From: Setaria digitata
Lineage: Eukaryota > Nematoda > Chromadorea > Rhabditida > Setariidae
NCBI GenBank assembly: GCA_003640385.1
Contig: RCAB01000233.1
Location: forward strand, 1 to 64,000
Reading direction: 5' to 3'
Length of the DNA: 64,000 nucleotides
Part shown: positions 24,901 through 39,200 of the stretch, one piece after another
Position numbering within the stretch: position 1 is the stretch's first letter
How the letters are laid out: each line of letters begins with the position of its first letter
Notes under the pieces: model-generated
The model's input: the letters and a program-made list of their open reading frames with translations, nothing else
Databases searched by the model: none
Told to the model about the DNA's origin: nothing
Program-made: the position numbers and the translations under genes

Positions 24901-27900
24901 TTCAAGTATTGACGATGAAGTATTTTTTGGAGAGTAGTTAAAAAGTTCTCAGAAGTGAAATTGCTTCTAAAGTCGAAGTATTTTTTAGACGAATCCTTGC
25001 TGCCTTAGAAGTGGATGCAAATCTCTTCCGTATCGGTCAATCGAAAGTGTTTTTCCGATCAGGTGTTATCGCTGTTTTGGAGGAAATGCGTGACAAAGAG
25101 CTGGAACGCTTCACTGTTCAACTTCAAACTTACTGCCGCGGATACCTTGCCCGCCGTGCTTTCAAGAAACTTTTGCATCGAGTTTCTGCGATTCGGATAA
25201 TCCAGAGGAATGGTTTGGCTTGGTCACGGTTGAAAGATTGGCATTGGTGGAGATTATTCGCTAAGGTTTCTTACTTCTTTGATTAGTTCTGTTATCGAAA
25301 CAGTGTATGAGGAAATGATATAGTGAAATTCCTTGATTATCTTAAGATAACTGGATGTTCTTATAACGATGGATATATCAATAACAGTTATGCTATCATT
25401 GTGAAATTATGTGTTCAGCCTAATACCCTAACAGTTAAAAAAAAAAAAATTATCTTTTATAAGTATGTATTTTATGTGTATTGCAATCTTTCTTTTTTTT
25501 TTTTTTGTTTTATTGTGTCGTTTCTTCAGTCATGAAGCTTTAGTAAATTTCCATTCTCTTAAGGTTAAACCTCTTCTGGAAGTTACTGCAAGTGAAAAAG
25601 CCATAGCTAATAAGGAATCTGAATTAAAATGTCTACGGGAAACATTGCTGCAAAGAGAATGTGTTTTGTCTGACTATACGACGCGCATTGAACAGGTTAT
25701 ATTTTTCTCTCTAAACAGAAAAAAAAAACTTTGGAGAAACAGAAGAACTTGTAGTAATATTCAATATTAACTTGTAACTTGGAGACTCTTGAAATTCTTA
25801 ATTTTTATAGCTAACAAATGATCGTGCTGAGTTGCAAAGATTGTTGGAGGAAGAAAATGTAGAGAAAACAGAAATGGAAGATATGAAAGACCAGCTGGTA
25901 TCCGCAAAGATGCAATTAGAAAAACAGTTGGAAAGTTTGAGGTTGAAATTAGAGGAAAAAGAAGCCGAATGTATTTCCCTTTTAGAGGGAAAGAGGAAGT
26001 TGGAGGAAGTTTTTTCGTATTTTTGATTCTCATAATTTCTAAATTTTTCCCATTGTTCAGTTTTCCCTGAAAATTTCCCTGTTTCGTGTTGCTTTGAGAG
26101 TTAAAGATTCCACACCCTAGCATGGACTTATTTTGGAATTTGTTTCTCTTTTTTAGGATGATGCAGCGAATCTCAGGAAGGAACTTCGGGGAGAAATTGA
26201 AAAATACGAACAATTACAATCTTGTTATACTACTGTTGACTTGAAGTTGAGGAGTGTCGTCGCAGAGAAAGATCGTTTTTGTGAAGCAAATGAAAAGGTT
26301 GGTGTATGTTTAAATTTTGAAAAGATTTGTAAAAGCAGATTTCGTCCATTCACTTTTTTTTTTCTGTTCAGATGGCCAAGGAAAAGACTCTACTTGAGAA
26401 TAGACTTGTAACAGCCACACAGAGGGTTGTTGTCGAAGAAGAGCAGAATCGGCAGAGTGTTAAGTTAAAAGCGAAATTGGAAGCAAAAATAACAGATTAT
26501 GAACAAGAGAATCAAAAGTTTAGGAAGGTTGGTAAATACCAAATGCAGTAATTATGTCTAATTATGTTATTAATTTAAAGAGTCGATTAAACTGGTTTTT
26601 TTTTGTTATAAAATTATGTCCCAATGGATGTTTTTGTAGAACTTAAGCTCTCTCTTTGTAATTTTCCAATCATTCAGCTTATCGAAACAATGGAACTAGC
26701 AAACCGAAAACTTACTACGGAAGTGCGAGAAGCTCGTGAGGGAAATGAAGAATTGTTAAAAAAACTAAACGAGCTAAGCACTCTGCTTCAAAAAAAAGAC
26801 GAGGAACTTATAGCAACTCTTACACGGTTTCTTACACATATATATATATAGTAATGCAAGTGTTGTTTAAAGCAGCCGTCAAGCATTCATTTATCCTGTG
26901 GTGAATCATCGGCTAATTTATGCTGGAAGTCTTTATTCATTCTATTCATATAAATTTTGATGATTTAAAAATTTAAATTTGGTATTTAGTTGCGATGAAG
27001 AACAATCAGGAAAACAAAATTTAATGAAGCAAACAAAAGAATTAATGCTTGAATTGCAAGAATTGAAAGAAGACTTAGAAAACGAAAAGACTTTAAGGTA
27101 TTTCATGTGTCTGCGGTTGAATAATTTTTAACAGTGAATAATTAGCCTAGAATTGTTCAGGTCGTTAGAATTTATTTGTTGCCAGTTATTTTTTTTTAAA
27201 GAACTTATAAATTCTTGACAAATTAATCTGTAAATATAAAGGCATAAAAAGCCTAAGTTCAAAAAAGAGACTGGTTAATAGTCCTTATTACATTTTGCAG
27301 AGCAAAATCCGAAAGAGGAAAGAGAGATTGCATGGAGGAGTTAGAAGCACTGAAACAAGAATTAATGGAATCGCAGGATAAAACACTAGCTAACGCTGAG
27401 TTGAGAGCTGAACGCGAGAAGCAGTATTTGTCGGTTAAAGTATATCTTTTTTTCCCTGAAAAGTTTAAAAGATTTAAACACATTTATGGGTTCTAAATGC
27501 TTATTTTCTTGAAGAAATTTAGTTGGAAGGAAACTATTTACTATTTATCATAATATGGTGACATATTTCTAAAATTTTTAGAAAGAATTTGAAGAAACAA
27601 CTGTACATTATGAACAGAATCTTGCTGAATTGAGAGAGAAGCATTCGCAACAGTTGGATAGCGTTAGGGTCGAAAATGAACTGTTAAAAAAGGAGATTCA
27701 ACAGGTTTCATCTGTCAGACGTATTGAAACATCATTTTCTTGATATGAATTTTGAGCTTATGCAAAGATTTATAAACTTTTTAGCCGTATCTTGATGGTA
27801 GACAAGCACACCACAAGATTATGAGTTTTAGATGATTAAGACAAAAGACCGTATAGAAAATGAGTTACAAGAGAAATCTGTGGAAATTCAACGAAGTCAG

Positions 27901-30900
27901 TCTTCTTACTCGGAAATTGAGCGTAAAAAGAGGAATGTTGAAAATTCATTGAATGAGTGGCAAATGAAAGCTCAGGAAGCGGATAAAAGCGCTACAGAGT
28001 TGAAATATGCATTGACTAAAGTATGTTTGTCCTTAATTATCTCGAATTTATCTAAACTGTTTATTGCGCTACAGCGGGTTGTGCATGAATATATGTCGAA
28101 TGCGGCGGTGTAAATACCTTCTTCCAAAATAGTTATAATAGTATACATCAGTTAACGAGCTTCTTTTTATTATTTGATTTTATTTCGCCATTTTTTTGCG
28201 GGGGAAATGGAGAGAAATGGAAATTATGGAGTGAAAGTAAGAAATTCTGTAAAATATGTAAACCAAATCGCTAGTATGAAAGAATGTTAGGGACAGACTA
28301 ATTTGAGAATTCTTGAATGGAAATGTTGAAATTCCTCTTTCCATGAATTTTTATTTAGTGCATCTTTTTCTGTGGTGTAAAATTATTTATGGTATATCTC
28401 TGCTTCTGAGAAATCAGTGTCAGTTGAAATATTTCCATTGTTTTGTAAATCTAGGTGCAATCGGAGGTTGAAAGACTTACTCAGGAACTCGAAAATAGCG
28501 AGAGTGCTGTTCTGCTTCTGCATAAGAGACTGGCCACCGCTGAAGCTCAGGTCAGTTATCTTGTTAAAGTTGCTAGTCTAGTCCGAGTATCTACTCAACT
28601 CTATCTCCAAAAATCCAACTTATATTTTATCCATATTATGTTGGTGTTTCTTTTTATGAGCCACTTTGATATCCATCGAATAATTTTGATATAATTGCGT
28701 TTTGTTAGTTCACTACACTCGAAAAATAAAATGTGCATTTTCTTTCAGATCATCGATTTGACTGATTCAATCAGCCTGGAAAAGTCTCAAAATGAAGCAC
28801 TCCGGACGAAATTGCGAAATCAAGATGATGAATTAGAAAATTTACAGGAAAATAAAGAGCACAATGAATTTACCATTCAGAAGTATGAAAAGGTTTGTTT
28901 TTTTTAAGAATTAGGTAAAAACTGTGACTCATAATTCCACAGTAATTTTTTTGAAGTATTCAGGTTTATAAACATAGAGAAGGAGATGAAAGCATCAGGA
29001 ATTTTAATAAATAAATTCGGTTAATAAGTCCTGGGATTTTCGGATACTTAAGACAGAATTCTTTTGCACTACTCCTATTTTTTGTTTTTAGTTCTTACCA
29101 AAATATATAGCCAGTGAATTTTAGGAAATAAATTCTTTGAAACAGCAGCTGACTGAAGCGAACAAGAAGAGCGAGGAAAAACTACTGCTGCAAGGGGAAG
29201 AGTTACGCAAAAAAATGGCTAAAGAAGTGGAAGCTTGTAAGAAAGAGCTGGAACAAAGTGAATATACCCGTACTCGAAGTGAAAAAGCAAAAGAGAAATT
29301 AATGCAGGAGGTAAGCTGAACTTTCAAAATTATTCTGCTGTGCTCAACTATGCCGAGATTTCTAAATACCTGAAGAGGAGGGATATTTTTATATTTGTTG
29401 TCTCGTCTGTTTTGCTGAACAGTTTTCATTAAACTGGAGAAAATGCATCTTTTTTTTAATGAAATCTTCAAAAATGCCAGCTTTTTTTGGTTTTGAGGAC
29501 TATAAAGGCTATTTAATTAATTGTTGCATTAGAGCAGTTATCTCTTATAAGTAGCTTGAAGAATAATTGCTTTGGATTATGCACCTAAATATTTCCAGAT
29601 TTGAAGCTCGATGGAAATTATATGATTCCTCTAAAATGATAGTAAAATGTCCTCTGAGTTTCAAGTAAATATCATTCTTAATTATCCTCGATAAAAGGAT
29701 GACTTTGTTTGCATAGCTTCGTTTGCTTTAATTGCCAATCAGCGTGTTACATGGTGTTCTGGACAAAGTTTTTTCAATTTTTCTTTTTTTTTTTTTGCGT
29801 ATTTTTTAGAACGAGGATATGCTGAACGAGTTAAATAAACTGCGATTTAGTTTGCGCGAAATGGAAAAAAAACAGCGGAAATTTGATCAGATCCTTGGAG
29901 AAGAGAAATCAAATATGACAAAAATCAGTGTTGAACGAGATAAACTGGCACAAGAGGTATATTTGAAATCTTTAAAATTAATCTTTAATGATATCTAGAA
30001 AGTTATTATCTAGTTAAGCGGTTCGTGCTCATCAGTTTGTTTATACTGTAATGAAGTGTAGAGGATAGAAGGATTAATGAGTATAAAGTAAAGGTCGAGG
30101 ATTAAATGAAAGAGATTTAAGTCGCATTTATTTGAAGCTATGAAGTTGAACAATCGGAAAATCCTAGAATAACATTTGCCAGCGTAGTATTTCTGAGTTA
30201 TATTTCCGATACATCATGCATGTGAAGATATAAAAATTTGTATTTAAAGCTTCGCGATCATGAATCAAATGCACTAGTGGCAGCAAAGGAAACCGATATT
30301 CTAAAAGCTCGAATTGTTGAGTTGCAAAATGTTCAGAATATGCTGCAGTTGGATCTTGATAATGCTGTAATTTTTATGTTACATTATTAAATTACCCAGT
30401 AAGTATCAAGCCATTAATATATCAATTCAACTAACTTTTCTTATGTATACTGATGTGATTTTATCTAAAATAATCCTTTCATTGCACGGAGAGCATTTTT
30501 ATCATTTACGAGGGACTGAATTCTATTGCTCTATACTATCCATATATTTAGGTAACTATGAAAGATGATACCGGTCGTAATGCGTTGGAACTTGATCGAA
30601 TTAAGCGACAATTAGAAACCGAATTAGCAAATGCGAAAGAAACAATTATCGAATTGGAAGATAGTCTTCAGCTTAATGAAGATGCCAGACTACGATTAGA
30701 TGTGACGCTGCAGGCGACGAATGCGGAATTGGAAAAAATTCGCGCCGACAAAGAGCGGGATGATGATGAACGATATAAAATAATGCAACGAAAGGTATTT
30801 TGAGATTTGAGAAGTGAATTAATATGAGAAAAGGGTGGTAAGGAGAAAGCGAATGAGTTGTTGTGATTAAAAGAATGTAAATTATACTGGTAGGCAAGTA

Positions 30901-32425
30901 AGCAAACTAGTAAACAAAGGATATAAGTTTCGCGTTTTTTCTACTTGTAAGTATTATCTTTTTAAATTACTGCAAATTTCTTATTGACAGGTGGGAGACC
31001 TGGAAAATGAATTGGATTCAGAACGTCGTAGTAAGGCAGCTTTGGTGCAACAAAAACGTAAACTGGAGGTCGATTTGCATCAAACATCGGAACAAATGGA
31101 AGTTGTTACCGCCCAAAGGGATGAATTTTCACGGCAGTTTCGGAAATGCAGCATGAATTTAAAAGATTTACAGCTGGAACTAGACGAAACAAAAGATGTC
31201 AAGGAGGCTGCATTGATGCGGGCAGTTGATATGGAGAAAAAGTATTTCAAAATATTCGTCTGTAGCAAAAAGGTCCATGAAGTTGAAAGGGAATCATGCG
31301 TAAGAGTGAAATGTTTAAGGCTGCAATAAAAGGCTCATAGCTACGTTTTTCGAATATTTAAACCAAAACTGAGTGGCATGTATTGGAGTCTTAAACATTT
31401 TCTCTTGAGTATAATATTCTACTTCAAACGAACAGACTATGTTGCAATTTTCAGAATATTTTAAATCGAGGTTTTTTAGATTTGGTCTGCATTGCGATGA
31501 TTGTTAAAAAAAATTGTGAACTTTTTTTTCAGGATGAAATATCTAGAAGATGAACTGGCAAAGGTCATGGAAACAAATATGCAATTAACTACAGATAGGC
31601 GACGGGCAGAAAGAGAACGAGATGATGCTGTTGAAGAACTTAATGTTAAAAGTGGTTTAATGAGTGTTGAAGACAGAAAGAGATTGGAAGCGAAGATTTA
31701 CGAATTGGAGGAATTGCTTGAAGAAGAACAGAATAACGCTGAACTAAGTAATGACAAACTTAAAAAGGCTCAAATTCAAGTAAGTATTTCATAAAGCTTG
31801 TCGAATATGAATTTAATGAAAGTTTTTTTTATAACAGCATGATCCAAGTTTTATACTTATTACTATAATCTCTGGTTGTAGCTTTTAATAAAACAGCTTT
31901 AACATTACTTCAAATGAATATTACAGTTTTCTTTGTAATTATTACTTTATTTTCTCATCCTCTAACTATTCTACTAAACGTTGTTGTTAGTGGTGTTGCA
32001 TCGATCTGTTTAGAGCTTTAAATTAATTAGAAAGTTTGCAGCTGGAAACATTGACAACTGAATTGGCAGCCGAACGTTCATTATGCGAAAAGCTAGAAGC
32101 AGATAAGCAAAATTTTCAAAAGCAATGCAAAGAGCTGAAAGTGGCAGTAAGTCATTTTTTTGTTGGATACTTATGTAAAAGTTTTATAGCTATTAAAATC
32201 CGAATAATTTATTAAACTGTAGCTAGAGGAAATGGAAAATGACATGCGAACGCGTAATAGAGGACAGATTGCTGCACTGGAAGCCAAGCTTCAAGCAGCG
32301 AATGAACAATATGTTCAAATGGAGCAAGAACGAAATATGGCCAGTCGACAGGTTATTTCTAAGCTTTTTTTTTGCTCTGTTTTTGTGTTTCATTAAAATC
32401 GCCTGATCATTAGATAGTGCTTTTT

Positions 32426-32458
<33 letters not shown>

Positions 32459-33828
32459 TTAATTGGAACTTGTTGCATTCTGGACACGTGTCGGTTTCGT
32501 GGACGAAGACTTGTTAAGATTTATGTGGATTCCATGCTACGATTTTCTGTTTTACCTATGAATAGCCACCATGTACCGTGGCCAGCATCATCCAGTAAGG
32601 CAAGTATTAGGGCTTGCTTGTATGCTGGTTTTTTTGGTTATCATACCGTTAAATTTTTTGCAAGTTTTTATATTGATAAACTACTTTAAGGTTCGTCGTA
32701 TGGAAAAAAAATTGAATGATGCACTGATGATGAATGAAGAAGAAAAGCGAAATATTGATCAGTTAAAAGAGACCGTAAGTTTATTATTTATTGATGAATT
32801 TCAATGATTTAAATAATCTGCTTTAAATTTTTTGGTATTTTGTTCCTCATTCCCAAAATCTAAAGCTTTTGATAAGTTGCATTCAAGAGTCATATGTCAA
32901 AATCGATTTATTTTATTTTAGGCAGATCGTGCAGTTGCACGGCACCGTCAAATGCGCCGACAAATCGAAGATTTAGAAGAGGAAGCGTGCCGTGAACGAT
33001 CGAAATGTCGACAGTTCCAGCGAAACATTGATGAGCTGAATGAAGCCAACGAAACGTTAACTCGAGAAAATGCACAATTAAAGAGCTTAGCAGCTCTTGC
33101 ACGACGTTCTGGGTTCAACCGACCAAGTACTTCACGTTTTGGAAGTACGTATATTTTTTCGTATAGTTCCTTTATTTTTTGTTTTTTCCTTTTTTAATTT
33201 TTTTATTCTCGTTTCATCTGTGATTTGGAGCTACTCTACATTGTCAAATCCTTTTTGTAATGTGAAAATATGAATTGTTCGCTTCTTCTGAGGTTAAAGA
33301 TTTCTTGTCATAAGATGATGAAAATACTTTGATCAGCAGCAGAAAGATATTGTTACGGTTCACAAACGATCTGATCGGAGAATGGCCGTGAACTGCTTAT
33401 GACCTTTCATTTGCGCATTTTATTAGAATTGCGCTGGATGGCTGATGATTTATGAAATTTTCAGTTTCGTTTATTTATTGATGTAATTAGTTATTTTAAT
33501 TTAATTTGATTTAGTTTGGTCTAATTTTATTTTATTTTTCAACTTCATTTAGATTAGTTTAGTTTAATTTGATTTGATTTTATATTATATTTGTTCTTCA
33601 CTTATTTATTTGCTCACTTCATTTCTTTCTGGGATAATTTGTTTGAATTGAGCTTTTGTCTCAGATTTAGTAGCTGCTTTTTATAGCTTTGTTGTTGCAG
33701 GTGAAACAGACAGTGTCGGACGTGGTGTTCGAAGTTTCGGGGGTGATAGTGCTGATTTGATGCGCCCGAATTCAGGCTCAACAGTAGGTTCGTTTGTTGG
33801 AGAGGACCCAGACCTGACTACTAGTTGA
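18877..33828 (+). CDS. Non-muscle myosin II heavy chain
   Basis: Actin-based motor of cytokinesis and cortical contraction; orthologue of nematode nmy-1 or nmy-2 (I cannot tell which). Exons: 18877-18978, 19443-19634, 19756-19915, 19993-20135, 20578-20634 (optional), 20796-20888, 21367-21529, 21725-21868, 22124-22219, 22417-22493, 22658-22836, 22999-23185, 23633-23813, 23974-24072, 24241-24419, 24653-24840, 24989-25265, 25564-25695, 25811-26008, 26157-26297, 26372-26527, 26678-26826, 26990-27097, 27301-27439, 27582-27704, 27832-28020, 28455-28550, 28749-28892, 29125-29310, 29810-29956, 30250-30366, 30552-30794, 30991-31241, 31533-31779, 32042-32146, 32223-32351, 32691-32774, 32922-33144, 33701-33828. 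They total 5952 nt, 1983 residues, in frame with no stop. P-loop GESGAGKT (162-169), switch I NDNSSRFGKF, switch II DIAGFE, relay [16 protein letters not shown] helix [15 protein letters not shown], two IQ motifs, head-tail proline in VKPLLEV (about 842), then heptad coiled coil and a Ser/Gly-rich tailpiece of about 58 residues. The N-terminus is uncertain. Confidence 0.94.
20578..20634 (+). other. Candidate loop-1 cassette exon of the myosin gene
   Basis: A 57-base segment bounded by TATTCAG and GTAAGT lies between the P-loop exon and the exon that begins [12 protein letters not shown]. It is 19 codons, phase 0 on both sides and open, encoding [19 protein letters not shown], so it can be included or skipped without shifting the frame. 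It falls in surface loop 1, where vertebrate non-muscle myosins IIB and IIC carry alternatively spliced inserts. Whether it is ever skipped is not shown by the sequence. Confidence 0.6.
21313..21345. repeat. 14-bp inverted repeat just before a myosin 3' splice site
   Basis: Bases 21313-21326 (TAAAGGAAACTATA) are the exact reverse complement of 21332-21345, with loop CCTTT. The hairpin ends about 20 bases before the acceptor of the exon at 21367, so it would fold near the branch point and polypyrimidine region of that intron. Confidence 0.9.
23390..23485. repeat. Tandem repeat in a myosin intron
   Basis: The motif TTTCATATAACAAAATATAAC and the companion ACACAATTTCACCAATTT recur two to three times in alternating order, a compound minisatellite-like array inside the intron between the exons ending 23185 and starting 23633. 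Confidence 0.85.
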
Positions 33829-36265
33829 TTAAAGTTTTTTCCTGCTTTACAGTTTCTCTATGCTTGTTCAATTAGTTCTTCGGATTTTTTTTTTAATGTA
33901 GACTCTTTATGGTTTTAGTTTCTAGAATGCAAAGAGAAAATAAAAAATAGGCCACTGCTCTTCTACATGAATGTCATTTATAGTTTGCAAAAAAATGTCA
34001 GCTTTATTTTTTCGATTTGATGTAATTTCATTTGTAGGACGAAATCTTAATTGTTGTATAGCCTGTCTGATTTTTTTTCACTCCACTTTATTTGCATACG
34101 AGCGATAGTCTTTTATTTCATTTGGAATTTTTTCGGTATTAATTGTTGTGGTCAAAAAACTGCACTGAATATTTAATATTGATTCCATTTATTGGAAGTG
34201 TAGGTGGAATAAAAGACACGTAGACAGACACATCATTTTTGAAAAAGGAATGTTGGGAGGAAGAATAGTAAGTAGGTTGGGAATAGCTTTTTTGTTCTCG
34301 AGTTAAAATTAAAATGATGCTAACTGCATTTTGAGAAAGACAACTGAGGAAAATAACTTGTCAAGGAGTGGAAGTGATTCTTGTTAGCACTTTGAAACTT
34401 TGATTGGAAGTGGCATTTAAGAATCAATTTCATTCTTATTCTGCCGTCGGAATTTTGGGTTGATATTAGTTATACTTTTGGCTGTCGATAGTAATAACGC
34501 TTGTATGTTGCTTAGCTCATGTGATTTCTTCATTGCTGCTTTTTTTTTTAATTATGTATTTGCATTTTAACGGGTGCCATTATTCTTAATCATAGCGATC
34601 AGCTTTTCACTACGTTATTTTGGAAAAGTGATTAGTGATAGTGATACAGTCAAGGATTTTACTCTTTGATTTGAAATATTTTTGAAAACAAAACTTGCAA
34701 CCTCCCTATCGAACACATTCCGATCTTGAAACATCACTTTATTTCCCTTTTTTTTGTTTAATATCTGTTCGTTCGCCTTAGTATTTCCATAAATTTCAAA
34801 TAAATTTGCTTATATGTTTTTGGTGTTTTTTTCTTTTTTTTTTTTTTAAATATCTTCATATTTTAGACTTTTGGAAAATTCTTCGCAATAAAATTGTAGA
34901 GCTCGAAATAAGAAAGATATCCTGCCTTTTAGATACAGTAACTCTTCAGAAAGAAGTCCGAATCATGGTTTGAATGCCATTAGTTATTTTTAGCTATTTT
35001 TCCTATTCTGTTTGAAATCCCCGTATAAGTCATACATTCAGTCGACTTTTCCGAAAGTGAGAATTTCTATTCAGTCTAATTTTATCTTATTCAGATAAAC
35101 TTATGATCATAAAATTCCAATTGGCGTTCTAAAAGGAGCAGCTTGTATACCCGACATGGATGAGCTTTATCGGTTAATTTCAAAGTATCGATTCTTTCGA
35201 AAGACCTCAATATTGCACCGGTTTTTACCGATATGACAGATTTTGAAACTTTCCGAAATTAAATTCCCATTTTTTTTCGCGAATAAGAACCTTACATTAC
35301 TAAGCTTATTCAGGATTTGAAGAAATGATGAGCAAAAACGTAAGTATTTTTCAGATTTTTTATTAATTTGTCCTATTCGTTGATTATTTGTAATCATTTG
35401 ATTATCTAATAATAATAAACTTGGCTTTACTATTTACCTGATCCGTCACCCAGCACCTCTGACATAGTTTGAATTATGCCTATTAGTAGAGTGAGCTTTA
35501 AGAGTCTATTAAACGTTAAATAAATTTTTAGCAGAAATAAAATAGAATGTTGTCAGTAACATGAAGAATTTGAAATCCTATTGCATCTAATGGCATTAAA
35601 ATATTCAAGTAGTTCACTAAACTTCGTCATAATTTCGATATCAAGTCACTGCCAATATAGCTTGGACAAAATATTCAGAAGAACCGCTCGACCCAGTTCA
35701 TAGACTATAATAAAGCCTCTTTTTTTTTTTGTGAAAATTACCTGGAAAGAAATATTGTTGAAAAGGTTTAGGGAGTGAAAAAAGAAATGAACAAGTAGGC
35801 AATGTTATTCGTCAAAAAAAAAAAATGGAATAATTAATTTGTTGAAGCAATGCTCACAACGGAAAATAAAATAATTTACTATGAAAATAAAAAAGGTGAT
35901 ATTTTTCTGCCACTGAGAATAATGTTTATTCATTTAATTCAGTATTTTTATTCAATCCTTTCAATTAGACGGACATAAGAAGACAATTTAAATTTGGTTA
36001 ATCATTTAAAATAAACCACATAATTATGATGACTGCATACTTTGCTTATTCTGTTGTAAAATATTTCAACATTTAATTAGATTTTCATACAGTAATTAGG
36101 CAGTTTAGGTTCTAGAAAATAGAAAATGTTTTGAAAAGGTAACATTTTTCCACATTTTATTTACGTCTCAATATAAAAAAGTAATTTTTAACATCTCACA
36201 TAAACTAATTAATTTTTCCTAATACTGACAGCAGTATCGTAGGAAATATTTAAAAATAATTGGTA
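33829..36265. other. Intergenic region between convergent genes
   Basis: It lies between the end of the myosin gene (+) and the end of the cysteine-module gene (-), so both 3' UTRs should be here. AATAAA-type signals are near 33940 and 34890 (+ strand). The minus-strand open frame at 35167-35397 has no protein features I trust. No other gene seen. Confidence 0.6.
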
Positions 36266-39200
36266 TTATAGCGCAAAATCTGCATTCATTATAACTGGTA
36301 GGCATTGCTTAATTTTTCCGGAAGTACGGCAAATTTTTGTTGTATCTGCGCAATCGCCGTCACTGATACAAGGCGGTTCATCATCTACCGTAAGACAACG
36401 TCGAGAGTACTGTAATGTTTACGAAATCTTACAAATGAAATGAAGAGACAAGTGTGAGGATTTGTACAAAATTTTGATAAAATAGCAAGTTTTTGGAATT
36501 TTAAATTCGATTGCAATTTTAAGAGTTGAAAAAAGTAGTGAGAGAGAAGTTTCAAATTCCGTGCACAATCTTAAAATTTCAAAAACTTACTCTCATGTAG
36601 GAATTTTGAAGAAATTGTTGAAGCGAGAAAAATTCGAAAGAGGTAAAAATTAAATGATTTAAATTATTGCATTTGTTTATGACATTTTTTTAGAGTCAGC
36701 GATAAGAGAGAAAAAAAATGCTTCGGATAGAATTTTTCAAAACTCCCAAATTTTTTCGACTTTGACTTTGTTAGATTACAGTTGTAGAATTTTTAAAAAT
36801 TTTAATAATTCAGAAAATACTTCTTACCCGTTGAAAGGAATTATCACTGCCGATATCAGTACACCGTTGCTCAGCTGAACATTCATAATCATTGGTACAC
36901 GGTTGCATATATGTTGGTAGCTTCGTCATTCGACAGATGTGAAGATTTTGTAAAACTTTCTCACAACGCTGAATTTTTTTTTATCAATAAATCATTAAAA
37001 ATTCCTAACCAGTTTTACTAATAATTAAAAAAACAGTTTAGAAAAAAAAACTATGATCATATCTTAAAAGTAAAAGTAGTTTCGGAAATTTTAACCTTGT
37101 TATTTCTGGCGTTTGCTTATTCATACATATTATTATTAATCCATACTTGAATTCACTACTTGATTGATTTTCAAAAAAAAAAAAAAAAAAAAAAAAAGAG
37201 AGATCAAAATTACTGATGTAAATTTTAAAATATGATAAAAATAAGCTTGATTTCAATAATAAGTAAATTAAAATCAAAAATTCGAATAAATTTGTTGCAG
37301 TTAAATTCGATATGGTTTACATATTAACAAATAAAACAAGAATTACAAAATAATGTGAGGTCAAATGTCAAATTATAAACAAACTTGACTAGATTGGCAA
37401 TCAGCATTAAATCGACACTGTCGGTAAGTGGCTGTTGGATTGTAGGTGCATCTACGCTTACCGCTAATACTACTTTCAGCACATACTTCATAAACTGAAC
37501 ACTAAAATTCAGAACAAAAGATTTCAAGAATATTTAATATGATAAGTTATCACTTCTCTTTATCACAATGAATCGATGTTCTATTTCTAAGGGTTGTAAT
37601 TTTGAAAATATATCTGAAAAGTAACTGTTGGATTGTAGAATTGTACGATCAGTGATCAATTCTGCTTTATCAGACAAATCAATCATTACATTGATGTTTG
37701 TTTAATTGTTCTTACGTTGAAGAATACAATTTCGAACAGAATTAAATTTCTTCTACCAAATTAATCAATTAGCACACGAATATTTTTTGTCATTTTAAAA
37801 TTTAAATAATCATTGGAATAGCAATATTACTGAATAGAAAAGAAGAAAATTAATAATCACGAACGGTACTTGATAATCAGCAGTGCATTCTTTTTTCAAA
37901 TTTGTGATAACACCATTACCAATTGAATTTCGTATCATCACACCATGGCCAATGTCAGCATTCCGAAATAGATTCATTTTATCGTTTTCTACAAAAAATT
38001 TAGTGCTTTTATTATTTTATTTTCTTTTGAAAAGGAAAATTTTATTGCAAATGTATGGTTTTTTTTTCGCGCAGAATTCACCATAAAATGTAAATCAATT
38101 TTAAATAAATTTATAAAATTTAAAAATTTTCAATAAATTTGAAATATATGTATAATTTTTTGCTTACGACCTTCTGATGACGATAAGCACAAATTGTTCC
38201 TGTACTCTTTGCTGTATGAGCATTTTTGCATCATACCACAATCCATATCACTTTGGCAAATGTTGTAGAGAAGATTGTCAGCAATGAGCTGAATTATTTA
38301 TTACTTTTAATTTTAATGAATGATTACTTCAAGAAAGTACCAAAATATAAAAACAAACGAATAAATAATTCATTTCATTTCTTTTTTTTTTCTTTTTCAA
38401 ATCTAACTTGGCAAGTTAATTTGCCGTTTCTATTGGCACACTGCAAATATTGGCCACAGTCAGCATCTGTATAGCATGGATCGTTTATCATACCACCAAG
38501 AACTAAAGAATGTAAATTTTTTTTTAAGAACAAAAAATTTATTTAATTTAAAAAATTTTATTTCCAAATAATTTTTCAAATATATTTCATGTGCAAAAAC
38601 ACTGTAATTGATAAAATTTCAATTTTAAATGTTTTTTTTTAAAACTTTATTGATAAAATTAATAATATTTTGTAATTAAATAAATGGTTATAAAAAAAAT
38701 CCGTGTTTAATAATTATAAAGAAAGGTATTGCATTTTTTAAACTATTCGTTAATTTTGTTCCATTGAAAATAGAAAGAAGCAATAAAAAAAAAGTTTGAG
38801 TAAATTTCTCTTTTCTTTTGTAAGTACTGAGAATAATTGCACTTTCTGACAAAGATTCTAGTCTATTATAAATAATAATAAAAATTAACTAAGAGAAAAT
38901 CCAGTAAAAGTACTATTTTCGGCGTTTTTTTTTTTGCATTTAAAATGAAAAAAAATTTTCAAGTATAAAATGAAATGAAAGTTTACTTTTCCAACCAGGT
39001 GATTCATGCTGACAAATACCGTACCAGCCAAATTGAGTACATTTCTCAAATCCATCACATTGAGCATCATTACGACAAGCTTTCTGTCTTGGTTGTATTT
39101 TCGAAAATAAACTAATTAACAAGGATTTTATTTTTCGAAAAAATAACCATCAGATTTAAATTGATTGAAATTTGATAAAATACTGCTTGAAAAAATTTCA

